Notes under the pieces: generated by a model
The model's input: the letters and a program-made list of their open reading frames with translations, nothing else
Database searches by the model: none
Told to the model about the DNA's origin: nothing
Made by a program: the position numbers and the translations under genes
Shown here: positions 26,665-35,119 of the stretch, in pieces
Layout of the letters: the number at the start of each line of letters is the position of its first letter
How positions within the stretch are numbered: the first letter of the stretch is position 1
Assembly: GCA_024280755.1 (NCBI GenBank)
Contig: JAJRPN010000022.1
Span: forward strand, 1 to 64,000
Length of the DNA: 64,000 nucleotides
Direction of reading: 5' to 3'
Source: Planctomycetota bacterium
GTDB lineage: Bacteria; Planctomycetota; Phycisphaerae; Phycisphaerales; UBA1924

Positions 26665-26685
26665 GAGAAACAAGTTTCGTATATC
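26665..26685 (+). promoter_or_regulatory. Shared palindromic upstream motif, copy 1
   Basis: GAGAAACAAGTTTCGTATAT(C) contains the inverted repeat GAAAC-AA-GTTTC. The same 21-base string, with one change, precedes the next PEP-CTERM gene at the same distance (about 90 bases from the ATG). Candidate operator or alternative promoter. Confidence 0.55.
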
Positions 26686-26775
26686 GTGAGCGTTGTCTAT
26701 TCACCCTACTCTGGGGGTTGAAGAACATCATCACCATGCGCACACCTGTGCGTTTGTTTAGAAGAGGAGAGAACA

Positions 26776-27492
26776 ATGCGCAAAGCATTACTGACAGCTG
26801 CAACACTCGCGATGATCGTGGGCGGGGCGCAGGCGGATGTGTATACCGATGCAACCGATGATATTCATAGCTCGTTTGGGGGCGTTGACAATCTCAACAT
26901 CACTTCGGTGGAAGTGACCAATGACGCCAATTTTCTCTACTTTGCGATCAGCATGGTGGGTGATCTCGATGCGTCCAACTGGGGTAAGTACATCATTGGT
27001 ATGGACACTGGGGCAAACGCTGGTGATAATGGAAACCCTTGGGGCCGAAATGTTGATTGGGGACGCGGAATTACGAATTTCGTAGGCTCATGGGCTGATG
27101 ATGGCGGCAGTGGTGCCGGCGGGGAACTGTATTCATGGGATGGTTCAGCTTGGGGATTGGACGATGCGACCAACGCCGCGGGAACCGATATTACAGGCGA
27201 TGATTCTGGACATGCTTCGGGCATCCAAATGCTTGCGATTTCACTCTCCTCATTAGGGTTGAGCAACGGTAGTGTCCTTGAGTTCGATGTGTTTTCAACC
27301 GGCGGCGGCGGCGCTGATTCAGGTGTTGATCACCTGAGCCGAGGCGATTACGCGACCGATGATTGGTCGAACACTTCCGTAGCGGGAGAGTTCTTGACAT
27401 ACACAATCCAGATTGTCCCGATTCCAAGTTCGGCAGCCTTTGCATTGCTTGGTCTTGGTGGTTTGGCAACGATCAAGCGTATTCGTCGCTGA
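26776..27492 (+). CDS. Secreted PEP-CTERM protein, tandem paralog A
   Basis: A 238-residue protein with a signal peptide ending AQA, and a beta-rich Asp/Gly domain including ITSVEVTNDANFLYFAIS, which vaguely recalls CBM9/DOMON-type surface-binding folds (tentative). The PEP-CTERM tail has VPIPSS, a hydrophobic helix and KRIRR. It is about 50% identical by eye to the next gene, including NPWGRN.DW and DDGGSGAGGEL. AGAGGAGAG precedes the ATG. It has its own terminator and upstream motif, so the pair is duplicated with its control region. Confidence 0.85.
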   Translation: MRKALLTAATLAMIVGGAQADVYTDATDDIHSSFGGVDNLNITSVEVTNDANFLYFAISMVGDLDASNWGKYIIGMDTGANAGDNGNPWGRNVDWGRGITNFVGSWADDGGSGAGGELYSWDGSAWGLDDATNAAGTDITGDDSGHASGIQMLAISLSSLGLSNGSVLEFDVFSTGGGGADSGVDHLSRGDYATDDWSNTSVAGEFLTYTIQIVPIPSSAAFALLGLGGLATIKRIRR

Positions 27493-27523
27493 AAGTGTGC
27501 TGAGATCGCATAGATGAGTTTTA

Positions 27524-27557
27524 CAACGCCTCAAACCTTTGGGTTTGAGGCGTTTTT
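27524..27557 (+). terminator. Rho-independent terminator
   Basis: ACGCCTCAAAC/GTTTGAGGCGT stem with a short CTTTG loop and T5. Confidence 0.9.
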
Positions 27558-27666
27558 CGTTGGAATGATGGAATTGCCGACTAAAGAGCGAACAGAAAGA
27601 GTTTCGTGGAATAATATCCCAAAATTGGGAGAAATTGATGTTTCTTTGGGATCTTTCTCGTTGTGA

Positions 27667-27687
27667 GAGAAACAAGTTTCGTGTATC
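27667..27687 (+). promoter_or_regulatory. Shared palindromic upstream motif, copy 2
   Basis: Same string as at 26665 with GTGTATC for GTATATC, ending 93 bases before the ATG of paralog B. The GAAAC-AA-GTTTC inverted repeat is fully conserved, while most of the flanking leader sequence differs. Confidence 0.55.
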
Positions 27688-27780
27688 CTTTACCCGGACC
27701 GCAGGCTCATCAGTTGGGCCTGTAGAGAGACTTCGCAAATCGCACACTGGTGCGAAGCTAAAAAAATGGAGAACAAAGAG

Positions 27781-28506
27781 ATGCGGAAAACACTTACAGC
27801 AGTTGCAGCACTCGCGATGATCGCAGGGGCAGCACAAGCAGATGTTTATTCAGACAATAGCGGCTGGCATGTCAGCGGCGGCGACTTGCATGACTTCTTC
27901 TTCCAGCAGTCATTCGATCACCTCGATATCGCTTCTGTAGAAGTGACCAACGATGCAACCAACCTGTACATCGATATCACCACAGTTGGTGATTTAGATG
28001 CGACCAGCTGGGGTAAGTACCTTGTTGGTATAAACACTGGTGTAAACGCTGGTTCAACAGCAGGCGCTTGGGGACGCAACATTGACTGGGCTGGTGGGCT
28101 TACTCACTTCGCAGGCACATGGGCAGACGATGGCGGCTCGGGCGCCGGCGGCGAGCTTCACTCATACGATGGTGCTGCATGGAGCATGATCGATGCAACA
28201 TACCTTGCGGGCACAGAAATCCAGGGTGATGACTCAGGTCATGCAGGTGGTACGCAGGGTATCGTCATCTCGCTTGCATCTCTCGGGCTCTCAGTTGGTG
28301 ACACATTCACCTTTGATGTAGCATCCACCGGCGGCGGCGGCGGCGATCCAGGTGTTGATCACCTGAGCCTCTCAAGCTTCGCAACCGATGACTGGGCCAA
28401 TGGCTCTACTTCAGGTGCTTTCTTGTCATACACCGTTGTTCCTACTCCAGGTTCAATGGCCATCTTGGGTCTCGGCGGTCTCGTCGGACTCCGTCGTCGT
28501 CGCTAA
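27781..28506 (+). CDS. Secreted PEP-CTERM protein, tandem paralog B
   Basis: A 241-residue close paralog of the preceding gene: signal peptide ending AQA, the same domain (IASVEVTNDATNLYIDIT, NIDWAGGLTHF, DDGGSGAGGEL), and tail VPTPGS, hydrophobic helix, LRRRR. It has more C/A-ending synonymous codons than copy A, so the two have drifted or one is more highly expressed. ATG 27781 is chosen because GGAG lies about nine bases upstream and the signal peptide then starts as in copy A. Confidence 0.86.
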   Translation: MRKTLTAVAALAMIAGAAQADVYSDNSGWHVSGGDLHDFFFQQSFDHLDIASVEVTNDATNLYIDITTVGDLDATSWGKYLVGINTGVNAGSTAGAWGRNIDWAGGLTHFAGTWADDGGSGAGGELHSYDGAAWSMIDATYLAGTEIQGDDSGHAGGTQGIVISLASLGLSVGDTFTFDVASTGGGGGDPGVDHLSLSSFATDDWANGSTSGAFLSYTVVPTPGSMAILGLGGLVGLRRRR

Positions 28507-28538
28507 GACAACGGCTTCAAACAACTTGTTTGATACAC

Positions 28539-28577
28539 CGCACCCGAGCATTTTGCTCGGGTGCGCTCTTTTTTGTA
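28539..28577 (+). terminator. Rho-independent terminator
   Basis: GCACCCGAGC/GCTCGGGTGC stem with an ATTTT loop and a T6 run. A second hairpin (ATCGCTCG/CGAGCGAT) lies just beyond, inside the 3' end of the convergent gene. Confidence 0.9.
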
Positions 28578-28592
28578 CGGTGTATCGCTCGT

Positions 28593-29633
28593 TTAGCGAG
28601 CGATGGGCGACTTGCCCATGACGATGCGATTGCGCGAGCCTACCCGGACAAGCTGAGTGATGAACCGTTGGTATTCAAGATCAAGCTGGCCAAGGGTGGT
28701 GCCTTCGGGGAGATAGGTGAGCAATGTTGCTGGGCCTGTGCGTCGGGTATTGAACTGGCGGAGGGCAGGCAGGTCGAGTTTGGATCGGAAGTTGCCCAGA
28801 GCGGTATCGCTGAGGAGGGCATCGAGCGAAGCTTTATATCGTCCGCCTTGTCCTTCATTGAGAAAATGGATCAATGCCCAGACCTGTGCGTAGTAGGTGA
28901 GTGCGGTCGGTTGCCCAGTTGAGCTGCCCATTAAGTCTTGTGGGCGCAGCGAGAGCAGCGAATGGATCGGCATGAGCGTTTCGCTGTTGTATGCACTGCG
29001 GAGCTGATCGAACCGTTCGGTGTTTGCCCAGGCCATGAACCGGGGATGATCAGGGAACTGATCGTCCCACCGGAACCCCTCCATCATACACGCAACGCCC
29101 TCGTCGAGCCAGACGGGCATGGGGTCTTTGAATGTCGAGTGGGAGTATTGATGCCAGCCTTCGTGGGCGCAGATGACGAAGGAATCTTTGGGGCCGATGT
29201 CATAGAAGACACCGATTTGTTTGGCGGAGTAGCCACCGCGTTCGATGGAGAGGTAGATGCCGGCGCGATCGCCCATGAGCGAGCGGGTGAGGGTTTCCCA
29301 TTGGTTGCGGGTGTCGAAGAAGTAGGTTTCGATGGGTTCTGCTGGGCGAGGCAGGCGGGTGATGTCGCTTTGGTAGTGGAGGATCGAGAGTTCTACAAAC
29401 GGCGGCAAGCGTTCGAGAATCTTGCGATCAGTGGAGGTTGTACGGATGATCGAGTTGGGGGTATAGAACGCCCAGCCGCGATCGCCTTTGAATGTCCAAG
29501 GCTGACGGTCGGCGACGAAACGACCGATGTCGGCACTGGGATTCGTGGCTGGTTTTATCTGGCGTACCGGCGCAGAACCACACCCGGCGAGCGCAGCGAA
29601 TGAGAGTCCAAGAGCAACCAATCGAATAATCAT
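28593..29633 (-). CDS. HExxH (gluzincin-like, DUF1570-type) lipoprotein
   Basis: A 346-residue lipoprotein (ALAGCGS lipobox). The central AHEGWHQYSH motif followed by VWLDEGVACMMEG gives the HExxH plus downstream Glu arrangement of gluzincin metallopeptidases, as in planctomycete DUF1570 proteins. Probably an envelope-facing peptidase; substrate unknown. Its ATG overlaps the valS stop by four bases (ATGA), so it is translationally coupled to valS. Confidence 0.82.
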   Translation of the reverse strand: MIIRLVALGLSFAALAGCGSAPVRQIKPATNPSADIGRFVADRQPWTFKGDRGWAFYTPNSIIRTTSTDRKILERLPPFVELSILHYQSDITRLPRPAEPIETYFFDTRNQWETLTRSLMGDRAGIYLSIERGGYSAKQIGVFYDIGPKDSFVICAHEGWHQYSHSTFKDPMPVWLDEGVACMMEGFRWDDQFPDHPRFMAWANTERFDQLRSAYNSETLMPIHSLLSLRPQDLMGSSTGQPTALTYYAQVWALIHFLNEGQGGRYKASLDALLSDTALGNFRSKLDLPALRQFNTRRTGPATLLTYLPEGTTLGQLDLEYQRFITQLVRVGSRNRIVMGKSPIAR

Positions 29634-32600
29634 GCGAGTTTGTCCAACGCGGACTTGGTCGCATCGCGGTCTTTGATAAGCCCGGCGAGCTGGTCGCGGG
29701 TTTGTTGGACGAGATGAGCCGGGGCTTTGTCGGTGTAGCCCGGGTTGGAGAGCCGACCTTCGATGCCTTTGATTGACTTTTCGATGCCTGCGAGTTCTTT
29801 TTCGAGGCGCTCCTTCTCAGCGCCTTCGTCGAGTGCGTCGGCAAGGTTCGAGAGTTGGTACTCGCTGCCTTCAAAGGTGAAGCTGGCAGCTTGCCCGTCT
29901 GGGGTATTAGCCGAGATGGATTCGACACCCGCAAGGGTTTCGACGAGCGGCGACCAGCGTGCGATGTCGTCGGCGAGTTCGCCCGATGCGTGCAGTACGA
30001 TCTTGCGTTTGGGGGCGACATTGGACTGGGCACGGATCTCGCGGATGGTGGAGACCAATGAACGCACGCGCTCGTAGGCTTCCTCGGCGACCTCATCACG
30101 CAGCTCGTCGATCGGTTCTGGCCAACCGGATTGGCAGAGGGTTTCGTTGGTGCGGGTGTGTGCGAAGTTGAACCCGGTGATCTCGGGCATCGGGATGTCG
30201 GCGAAGCGTTCGCTCAGGGTTTCGGTGATGAAGGGCATGACCGGGTGCATCAGGCGGAGAATCGCCTCGAAAACAAGGCGCAAGACCGCACGCTGATTTG
30301 GATTGTCGGCGATGGTGGGCTTGATGGATTCAAGGTACCAGTCGCAGAAGTCGCGCCAGAACAGGTCGTACAAGGTGTCGGCGTAGTCCTTGAACATGTA
30401 GTTGCGTTGGGCGGTGTTGATCTTGTTGGTCGCATCAACAACGCGCGAGAGCATCCAGCGATCAATCAGGGTAAGTTCTTGTGGGTCGATCGGCATGCCG
30501 GCGGGTGGTGGTGTTTTGTCGAGCATCATCATCGAGAACTTGGCGGCGTTCCAGAGCTTGTTGCACAGGTTGCGTCCGAGATCGAACTTGGGCGAGGTGT
30601 TCTTGCCGGTGGCTTCGTCGTGCTCGACGGGCATGCGGACATCTTGGGTCTGCGTGGTCATCTGGCAGAGGGTGAAACGCATGGCGTCGGCGCCGTGGGA
30701 GTGGATGATGTCGAGTGGGTCTACGCCGTTGCCCAGCGACTTGGACATCTTGCGTCCTTCGCCATCTTGGATCATGGCGTGGATGAAGATTTCTTTGAAG
30801 GGTGCGGGGCCAACGAGCCGCGCGTGTGAGCAAGCGGTCTTATCGGTGGGTTCGGAAGACCGCTCCCTTACGGTCGCGGCTCGTTGGGAGTCGGCTTGTT
30901 CAGAGTTGGTTTGTTGGGAATCTTCGCCGAGGAAATAGCGGTTGAACATGGTCATCCGGGAGACCCAGAGGGTGATGATTTCGCGGGCGGTGGTGAGGAC
31001 GGATGATGGGTTGAAGGCCGCGAGCATGGACTCGAAATCTTCGATGCCCGAGGAAGCTTTGGCCGCGGTTGCATCTGGCCAGCCCATTGTCGAGAGCGGC
31101 CAGAGCGCGGAGGAGAACCAGGTGTCGAGGACATCGGGGTCTTGGGTGAAACCACTTGATTCTAACGCTTGAATATTCTTGTTTGACGATCCATTTGTGC
31201 AAACAAAGAATGTATAAATACGATCCTTTCCTTCGTCAACAATCGTTACTTCGTTAAGGGCGACGGATTGGCCAAGCTCGTCTTGTGCAAATGCAGCAAA
31301 ATTTGTGCTGACTCCTTGCAGAATTTCAATCAATCCTGAAGCTCCCGCCTCGCCAGCATCAAATGGTTCACCGGCGGGTATTGTAATTGTTGCACTCCAA
31401 ACGGGAATCCGATGCCCCCACCAGAGCTGGCGGGAGATGCACCAGTCGCGGAGGTTGTCGTGCCAGGTTTCGTAGGTTTTGGCGTAGCGTGCGGGGAAGA
31501 AGGACATTGAGCCGTCGGTTGATTGTGAGGTGTCTGTATTGAACGAGCCGCGACCGTGAGGGAGCGGTCCCCGGACGGTTGCGCCCAGATCACTGCCCTG
31601 TTCATCGAGGACATATTGGTTTGCTGCGTTGAATGAATCTTGTGTGTTGAGGTATCTTGTGCTTCCGTGACGGGTCCAAGACCGCTCCCTTACGGTCGCG
31701 GCTCGTTTGGTTTCCTCATTTTCACGGAGGTGTCTTGTTGCGTAGGACTTGAAGTCGTTCATCACTCGCTCGGGAGTGTCACTCGCGCCCACGACGACAT
31801 GGACATGGTTTGTGCGTACATTGCAGGCGTGGAGTGTCCAGCTTCGATGCTGGCAAACTTCGATGATTGCTTGAAGAACGACTTTGCGTTCGCACTCATC
31901 GAGTGTGACGGGTGGGTGTTTGAGGGTTTGTTCTTCTTTATCTTCTCGTTGAGTATCTGGCGAGAGGTATGGTGTTCCGGGGAGGTTGTGGTTTCTATCT
32001 GCAGAACCGTTTTCGTTTCCGTGGAGCCATGTGCCATAGGTTGTGTAGGTGATGAGGTAGGTTGTTTGGGGGGGGTGAAGACCGCTCCCTGACGGTCGCG
32101 GCTCGTTGGGAGTCGACTCGGGCCAAGCAGCGAGGGAGGATTCTGTTCGTTGGTTGGGAACCAATGCGCGTTGGGCGTTGCCTCGGAGTTTGTCGTCGGT
32201 GACTTTGCAGTACCACTGATCGCTCAGGTACGGCTCGATCGCGGCGTGGCTTCGATACGAATGACCAACGGCGTGGGTGTATGGTTTCTTGGCTTCGAGT
32301 AATCCTGCGTCGTCGAATGCTTTTTCGATGGCGATTCTTGCGTCTTCACGCGATAAGCGTACGAACTGTTCGCCGCCCTCTTTATTCGATTCGCGTTCCC
32401 AGCCGTGCTGGTCGGAGATGGATGCATCGGGGGCCATGATGTTGATGACTTCGAGGTCGTGGCGCAGCCCGATCATCCAGTCGTTTGGATCGTGGGCCGG
32501 GGTGACCTTGAGGAAGCCTGATGCGTATTGGGCTTTGGAATCTGAGCTGTTTGGATCTGCCATGACGACATAGTCATCGCCGATGACGGGGATGATTCGG

Positions 32601-33430
32601 CCGACGAACGGGAGTTTGACGCGCTGGCCGATGAACTGCTTGTGCTTTGGATCATTGGGGTTGACGGCTACACCCGTATCACCCAGGTATGTTTCTGGGC
32701 GGGTGGTGGCGACGGTGACGAACTCGCCGGTCTCGTTGTCGGCGTCGTCGACGACTGGGTACTTCATGTACCAGAAGAATCCTTCGACATTTTCCATCTC
32801 CACTTCGTCGTCAGCAAGTGCGGTTTGGGTGACGGGGTCCCAGTTGACGAGGCGTTTGCCTCGATAGATGAGCCCGTCTTTGAAGAGTTGGAAGAAGGCT
32901 TCGCGGACGGCGCGGGCGCAGATGTCGTCCATCGTGAAGCGTTGGCGATCCCAGTCGCATGAGCAGCCCATTCTCATGAGTTGCTCGGTGATGCGAGCTT
33001 CGTATTCGTCTTTGAAGTTGTGGACGAGCTTCAAGAACTCTTCGCGGCCGGGCTTGCCTTCGAGTTCCATTTTTTTGTAATCCGCGATCCCGGGTTTGCC
33101 TGCTTCTTTGAGTTTTCTGTCGACCATTGTTTGGGTGGCGATGCCGGCGTGGTCGGTGCCGGGCATCCAGAGGGTTTCATAGCCCTTCATTCTGTGCGCA
33201 CGGATGAGGATGTCTTGGATCGAGTTGTTCAGGGCGTGTCCGAGATGCAGGGCTGCGGTGACATTTGGAGGCGGGATGAGGATGGAGTAGGGCTGAGCCT
33301 CGCCAGAAAGCACACGCGCAGGATCGGCATGGAATGCACCAGAAGCCATCCATTTGTCCCAGATCCGGGTTTCGTGGTCGCTCGGGGTGTATGACTTGCT
33401 CATTGGTTCTTGTGCAGCATCGGTTGGCAT
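29630..33430 (-). CDS. valS: Valyl-tRNA synthetase with in-frame RAYT transposase insertion
   Basis: Class I aminoacyl-tRNA synthetase charging tRNA-Val. ATG 33430 has AAGGATG upstream; the open frame runs further but without a Shine-Dalgarno. Residues 62-65 are HLGH (HIGH), TTRPETYLGDTGVAV marks the CP1 editing domain, DWCISRQLWWGHRIPVW follows, KMSKS lies near 892, then the anticodon domain and a C-terminal coiled coil. The protein is 1266 residues against about 880-1000 usual. The excess is mainly residues about 439-630, between NAQRALVPNQ and FFPARYAKTYETW, which encode a whole Y1 transposase plus REP-derived peptides. A smaller REP-derived insert occupies about 847-873. The frame is unbroken throughout and all synthetase motifs are intact, so it is probably functional. 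Confidence 0.93.
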   Translation of the reverse strand: MPTDAAQEPMSKSYTPSDHETRIWDKWMASGAFHADPARVLSGEAQPYSILIPPPNVTAALHLGHALNNSIQDILIRAHRMKGYETLWMPGTDHAGIATQTMVDRKLKEAGKPGIADYKKMELEGKPGREEFLKLVHNFKDEYEARITEQLMRMGCSCDWDRQRFTMDDICARAVREAFFQLFKDGLIYRGKRLVNWDPVTQTALADDEVEMENVEGFFWYMKYPVVDDADNETGEFVTVATTRPETYLGDTGVAVNPNDPKHKQFIGQRVKLPFVGRIIPVIGDDYVVMADPNSSDSKAQYASGFLKVTPAHDPNDWMIGLRHDLEVINIMAPDASISDQHGWERESNKEGGEQFVRLSREDARIAIEKAFDDAGLLEAKKPYTHAVGHSYRSHAAIEPYLSDQWYCKVTDDKLRGNAQRALVPNQRTESSLAAWPESTPNEPRPSGSGLHPPQTTYLITYTTYGTWLHGNENGSADRNHNLPGTPYLSPDTQREDKEEQTLKHPPVTLDECERKVVLQAIIEVCQHRSWTLHACNVRTNHVHVVVGASDTPERVMNDFKSYATRHLRENEETKRAATVRERSWTRHGSTRYLNTQDSFNAANQYVLDEQGSDLGATVRGPLPHGRGSFNTDTSQSTDGSMSFFPARYAKTYETWHDNLRDWCISRQLWWGHRIPVWSATITIPAGEPFDAGEAGASGLIEILQGVSTNFAAFAQDELGQSVALNEVTIVDEGKDRIYTFFVCTNGSSNKNIQALESSGFTQDPDVLDTWFSSALWPLSTMGWPDATAAKASSGIEDFESMLAAFNPSSVLTTAREIITLWVSRMTMFNRYFLGEDSQQTNSEQADSQRAATVRERSSEPTDKTACSHARLVGPAPFKEIFIHAMIQDGEGRKMSKSLGNGVDPLDIIHSHGADAMRFTLCQMTTQTQDVRMPVEHDEATGKNTSPKFDLGRNLCNKLWNAAKFSMMMLDKTPPPAGMPIDPQELTLIDRWMLSRVVDATNKINTAQRNYMFKDYADTLYDLFWRDFCDWYLESIKPTIADNPNQRAVLRLVFEAILRLMHPVMPFITETLSERFADIPMPEITGFNFAHTRTNETLCQSGWPEPIDELRDEVAEEAYERVRSLVSTIREIRAQSNVAPKRKIVLHASGELADDIARWSPLVETLAGVESISANTPDGQAASFTFEGSEYQLSNLADALDEGAEKERLEKELAGIEKSIKGIEGRLSNPGYTDKAPAHLVQQTRDQLAGLIKDRDATKSALDKLA
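30811..30892. repeat. Inverted REP pair inside valS
   Basis: AACGAGCCGCG...AAGCGGTCTT (30812-30841) faces AAGACCGCTCCCTTACGGTC plus GCGGCTCGTTGGGAGTC (30856-30892). It is the same REP type as around the RAYT, read in frame as ATVRERSS...SHARLVGPA just before PFKEIFIHAMIQDGEGRKMSKS. Confidence 0.85.
31542..32114 (-). mobile_element. RAYT (REP-associated tyrosine transposase) domain inside valS
   Basis: In the valS reading frame, the segment from about 32070 down to 31585 encodes a recognisable Y1_Tnp/RAYT domain. It begins YLITYTTYGTWLHG, continues VVLQAIIEVCQHRSWTLHAC, carries the HUH motif TNHVHVVV (31793-31813), the candidate catalytic Tyr in NDFKSYATRHL, and the family end WTRHGSTRYL...AANQYVLDEQG. 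REP copies flank it in opposite orientation (32088-32114 and 31542-31570) and a third lies inside (31678-31707). RAYTs are single-strand HUH transposases thought to move REP sequences. No start codon with a Shine-Dalgarno introduces it, so it is made only as part of ValS. Confidence 0.88.
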
Positions 33431-33510
33431 CGCGTCATCCTTACATATATCACTTGATAAATCGTGATTCGTTGAGCAATAAGTGTACGCGTGGTCGATA
33501 TCGTGTGTGT

Positions 33511-34587
33511 ATGGAACATCGATCAAACATGAAGAATCCGCCCCGTTTGTACACGCTCCGAGCCGGAAGTGGGACCCTTGGCGGGGCACTGCTCGGGATC
33601 GGGGCACTGGTCGCGGGGTGTGTCGCGGCTTATGCGATGTGGACACTTGTTCAATCGCCAACTCCGGGGACTGAAGATTCTGAATCTCACGAGGTGAATC
33701 CATTGGAGCTTCAAGGGATCGCAGCGACGGAGACCATTGAGGAAATATTGGGCGCGGTGCAGGTGTATGTTCGCAATGAGCAGTTCGGGCAGGCGACGAC
33801 GGTGCTTGAGCATGCTGCTCGGCAGTATCCTGGTGATCAGGAGTTGCATTTGGCGCTTGGTGATCTGTACATGCTTCAGAAAATGTATGACGATGCGTAT
33901 GGGCAGTATGTTGCGGGGATCGAGATTGGTCCGAGTACCGCAGAAGCAGAGTTTACCGCGGGGACACTCGCCAATATGCTCGATCGACTCGAACTTTCGC
34001 AGGCGCACTATGTGGCTTCGATGAGGCTCGATCCGAAGAATCCAGATACGCCGATCTATCTTGCTGCGATCCAGATCAAAATGAATCGGCTGACGGATGC
34101 CAAGAAGAACCTTGCGGTTGCGGGGCTGATGGCTCCTGAGCGTTCGCAGATTTATGCGATGCGTTCTGAGATCGCGATGCGCGAGAATAACCTGGTGATC
34201 GCGCTCGAGCAGATCCATAAGGCGATAGACATCAACCCGAGAGAAATCGCATGGGTGCTTCAAGAAGCGCGCGTACTCAAGCGGAGCGGCAAGGCTGAGG
34301 ACGCGATCAATCTGCTCGCGTCGTTGACCGACGAGGAACTTGAACAGCCTGAAGCGGCGTATATATTGGCAGATTGCTATGGGATGCTTGGTCGCCCTGG
34401 TGATGCGGCGAGCCGATTGATGGATGTTGCACAGAGAAAACCTCAAGATGCGAGGCTCGCCTTTGATATCGCGTTGTGGCTTGAGCGGGCGGATGAACGA
34501 TCGGCTGCGATTGAATGGGCACACAAAGCGATTGCTTTGGGGCATGAGCGGGCAGAGGCTTGGATCGAGTCATTGCCCGAGCCTTAA
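33511..34587 (+). CDS. Membrane-anchored TPR protein
   Basis: A 358-residue protein with a TM helix near residues 20-45, then about eight TPR-like repeats (for example AEFTAGTLANMLDRLELSQAHY and AYILADCYGMLGRPGDAASRL). A scaffold for protein contacts, probably facing the periplasm; partners unknown. It starts at ATG 33511 or 33529, and neither has a good Shine-Dalgarno. It is divergent from valS with 80 bases between them, and its 3' end is followed within 15 bases by a composite repeat. Confidence 0.82.
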   Translation: MEHRSNMKNPPRLYTLRAGSGTLGGALLGIGALVAGCVAAYAMWTLVQSPTPGTEDSESHEVNPLELQGIAATETIEEILGAVQVYVRNEQFGQATTVLEHAARQYPGDQELHLALGDLYMLQKMYDDAYGQYVAGIEIGPSTAEAEFTAGTLANMLDRLELSQAHYVASMRLDPKNPDTPIYLAAIQIKMNRLTDAKKNLAVAGLMAPERSQIYAMRSEIAMRENNLVIALEQIHKAIDINPREIAWVLQEARVLKRSGKAEDAINLLASLTDEELEQPEAAYILADCYGMLGRPGDAASRLMDVAQRKPQDARLAFDIALWLERADERSAAIEWAHKAIALGHERAEAWIESLPEP

Positions 34588-34602
34588 ATCGAGATCCATC
34601 AC

Positions 34603-34847
34603 CTAGGCCGTGCCTGACGGCTCTGTTCCACACAAGAACGCCCTCTTTATCTCCTCCCCCGGGCTTCCGGGGGAGGTGGCTGCGCAGCAGACGGAGGGGG
34701 TCTTGAAGAAGGCAATGGGCAATAGGGAATAGGCAATGGGGAAGATATAAGAAAGACCCCCTCGGCCTCACTTCGATCGGCACCTCCCCCGGAAGCCCGG
34801 GGGAGGTGAGTTTTTGATGAAAATACGAGCCGTCAGGCATGGCCTAG
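34603..34847. repeat. Composite inverted-repeat element, copy 1
   Basis: Outer arms CTAGGCCGTGCCTGACGGCT(C) at 34603-34623 and GAGCCGTCAGGCATGGCCTA(G) at 34827-34847 enclose an R1 inverted pair (34653-34807). The element is 245 bases long and MITE-like, with no open frame of its own. The right arm supplies the stop codon of the small membrane protein gene. Confidence 0.85.
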
Positions 34848-35119
34848 TCGTCATTGGGATCGATCTCGGTGATCGAGTTGTCGAATCGGCGTCCAGATTC
34901 TGCCCATGCGTCGACATGTTCGGTTGGGGCAGGTTTAGGTGCAGCTTCTTTCCGCCTTCGGTTTCTACGGATCACGACAATAAACGAGAGTGTCATGATC
35001 AGCAAGATGCACAAAATGGCGAACATCAAGGTGAGCGACGAGACCTGGCGGTAGGCCTCTTGGGGGATAGACTCGCTTGAAGCTTGTGCGAGATTGAAGA
35101 TGGGGTATGAGTTGAACAT
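34844..35119 (-). CDS. Small single-pass membrane protein
   Basis: A 91-residue protein with a TM helix at about 29-50, a basic patch RRNRRRKE after it (cytosolic side), and a Pro-rich acidic tail. Family not recognised. Its TAG stop lies inside the right arm of the composite repeat, so the last residues may derive from the insertion. It is divergent from prfB. Confidence 0.65.
   Translation of the reverse strand: MFNSYPIFNLAQASSESIPQEAYRQVSSLTLMFAILCILLIMTLSFIVVIRRNRRRKEAAPKPAPTEHVDAWAESGRRFDNSITEIDPNDD

Noticed and set aside
31542-32114. The valS insertion as an intein
   Set aside because: No N-terminal Cys/Ser block or C-terminal His-Asn splice motif at the borders; the inserted domain is HUH transposase-like with REP flanks.
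29630-33430. valS as a broken pseudogene or frameshifted gene
   Set aside because: The frame is continuous, and HIGH, TTRPET, KMSKS and the C-terminal coiled coil are all present in order; the extra residues are in-frame additions.
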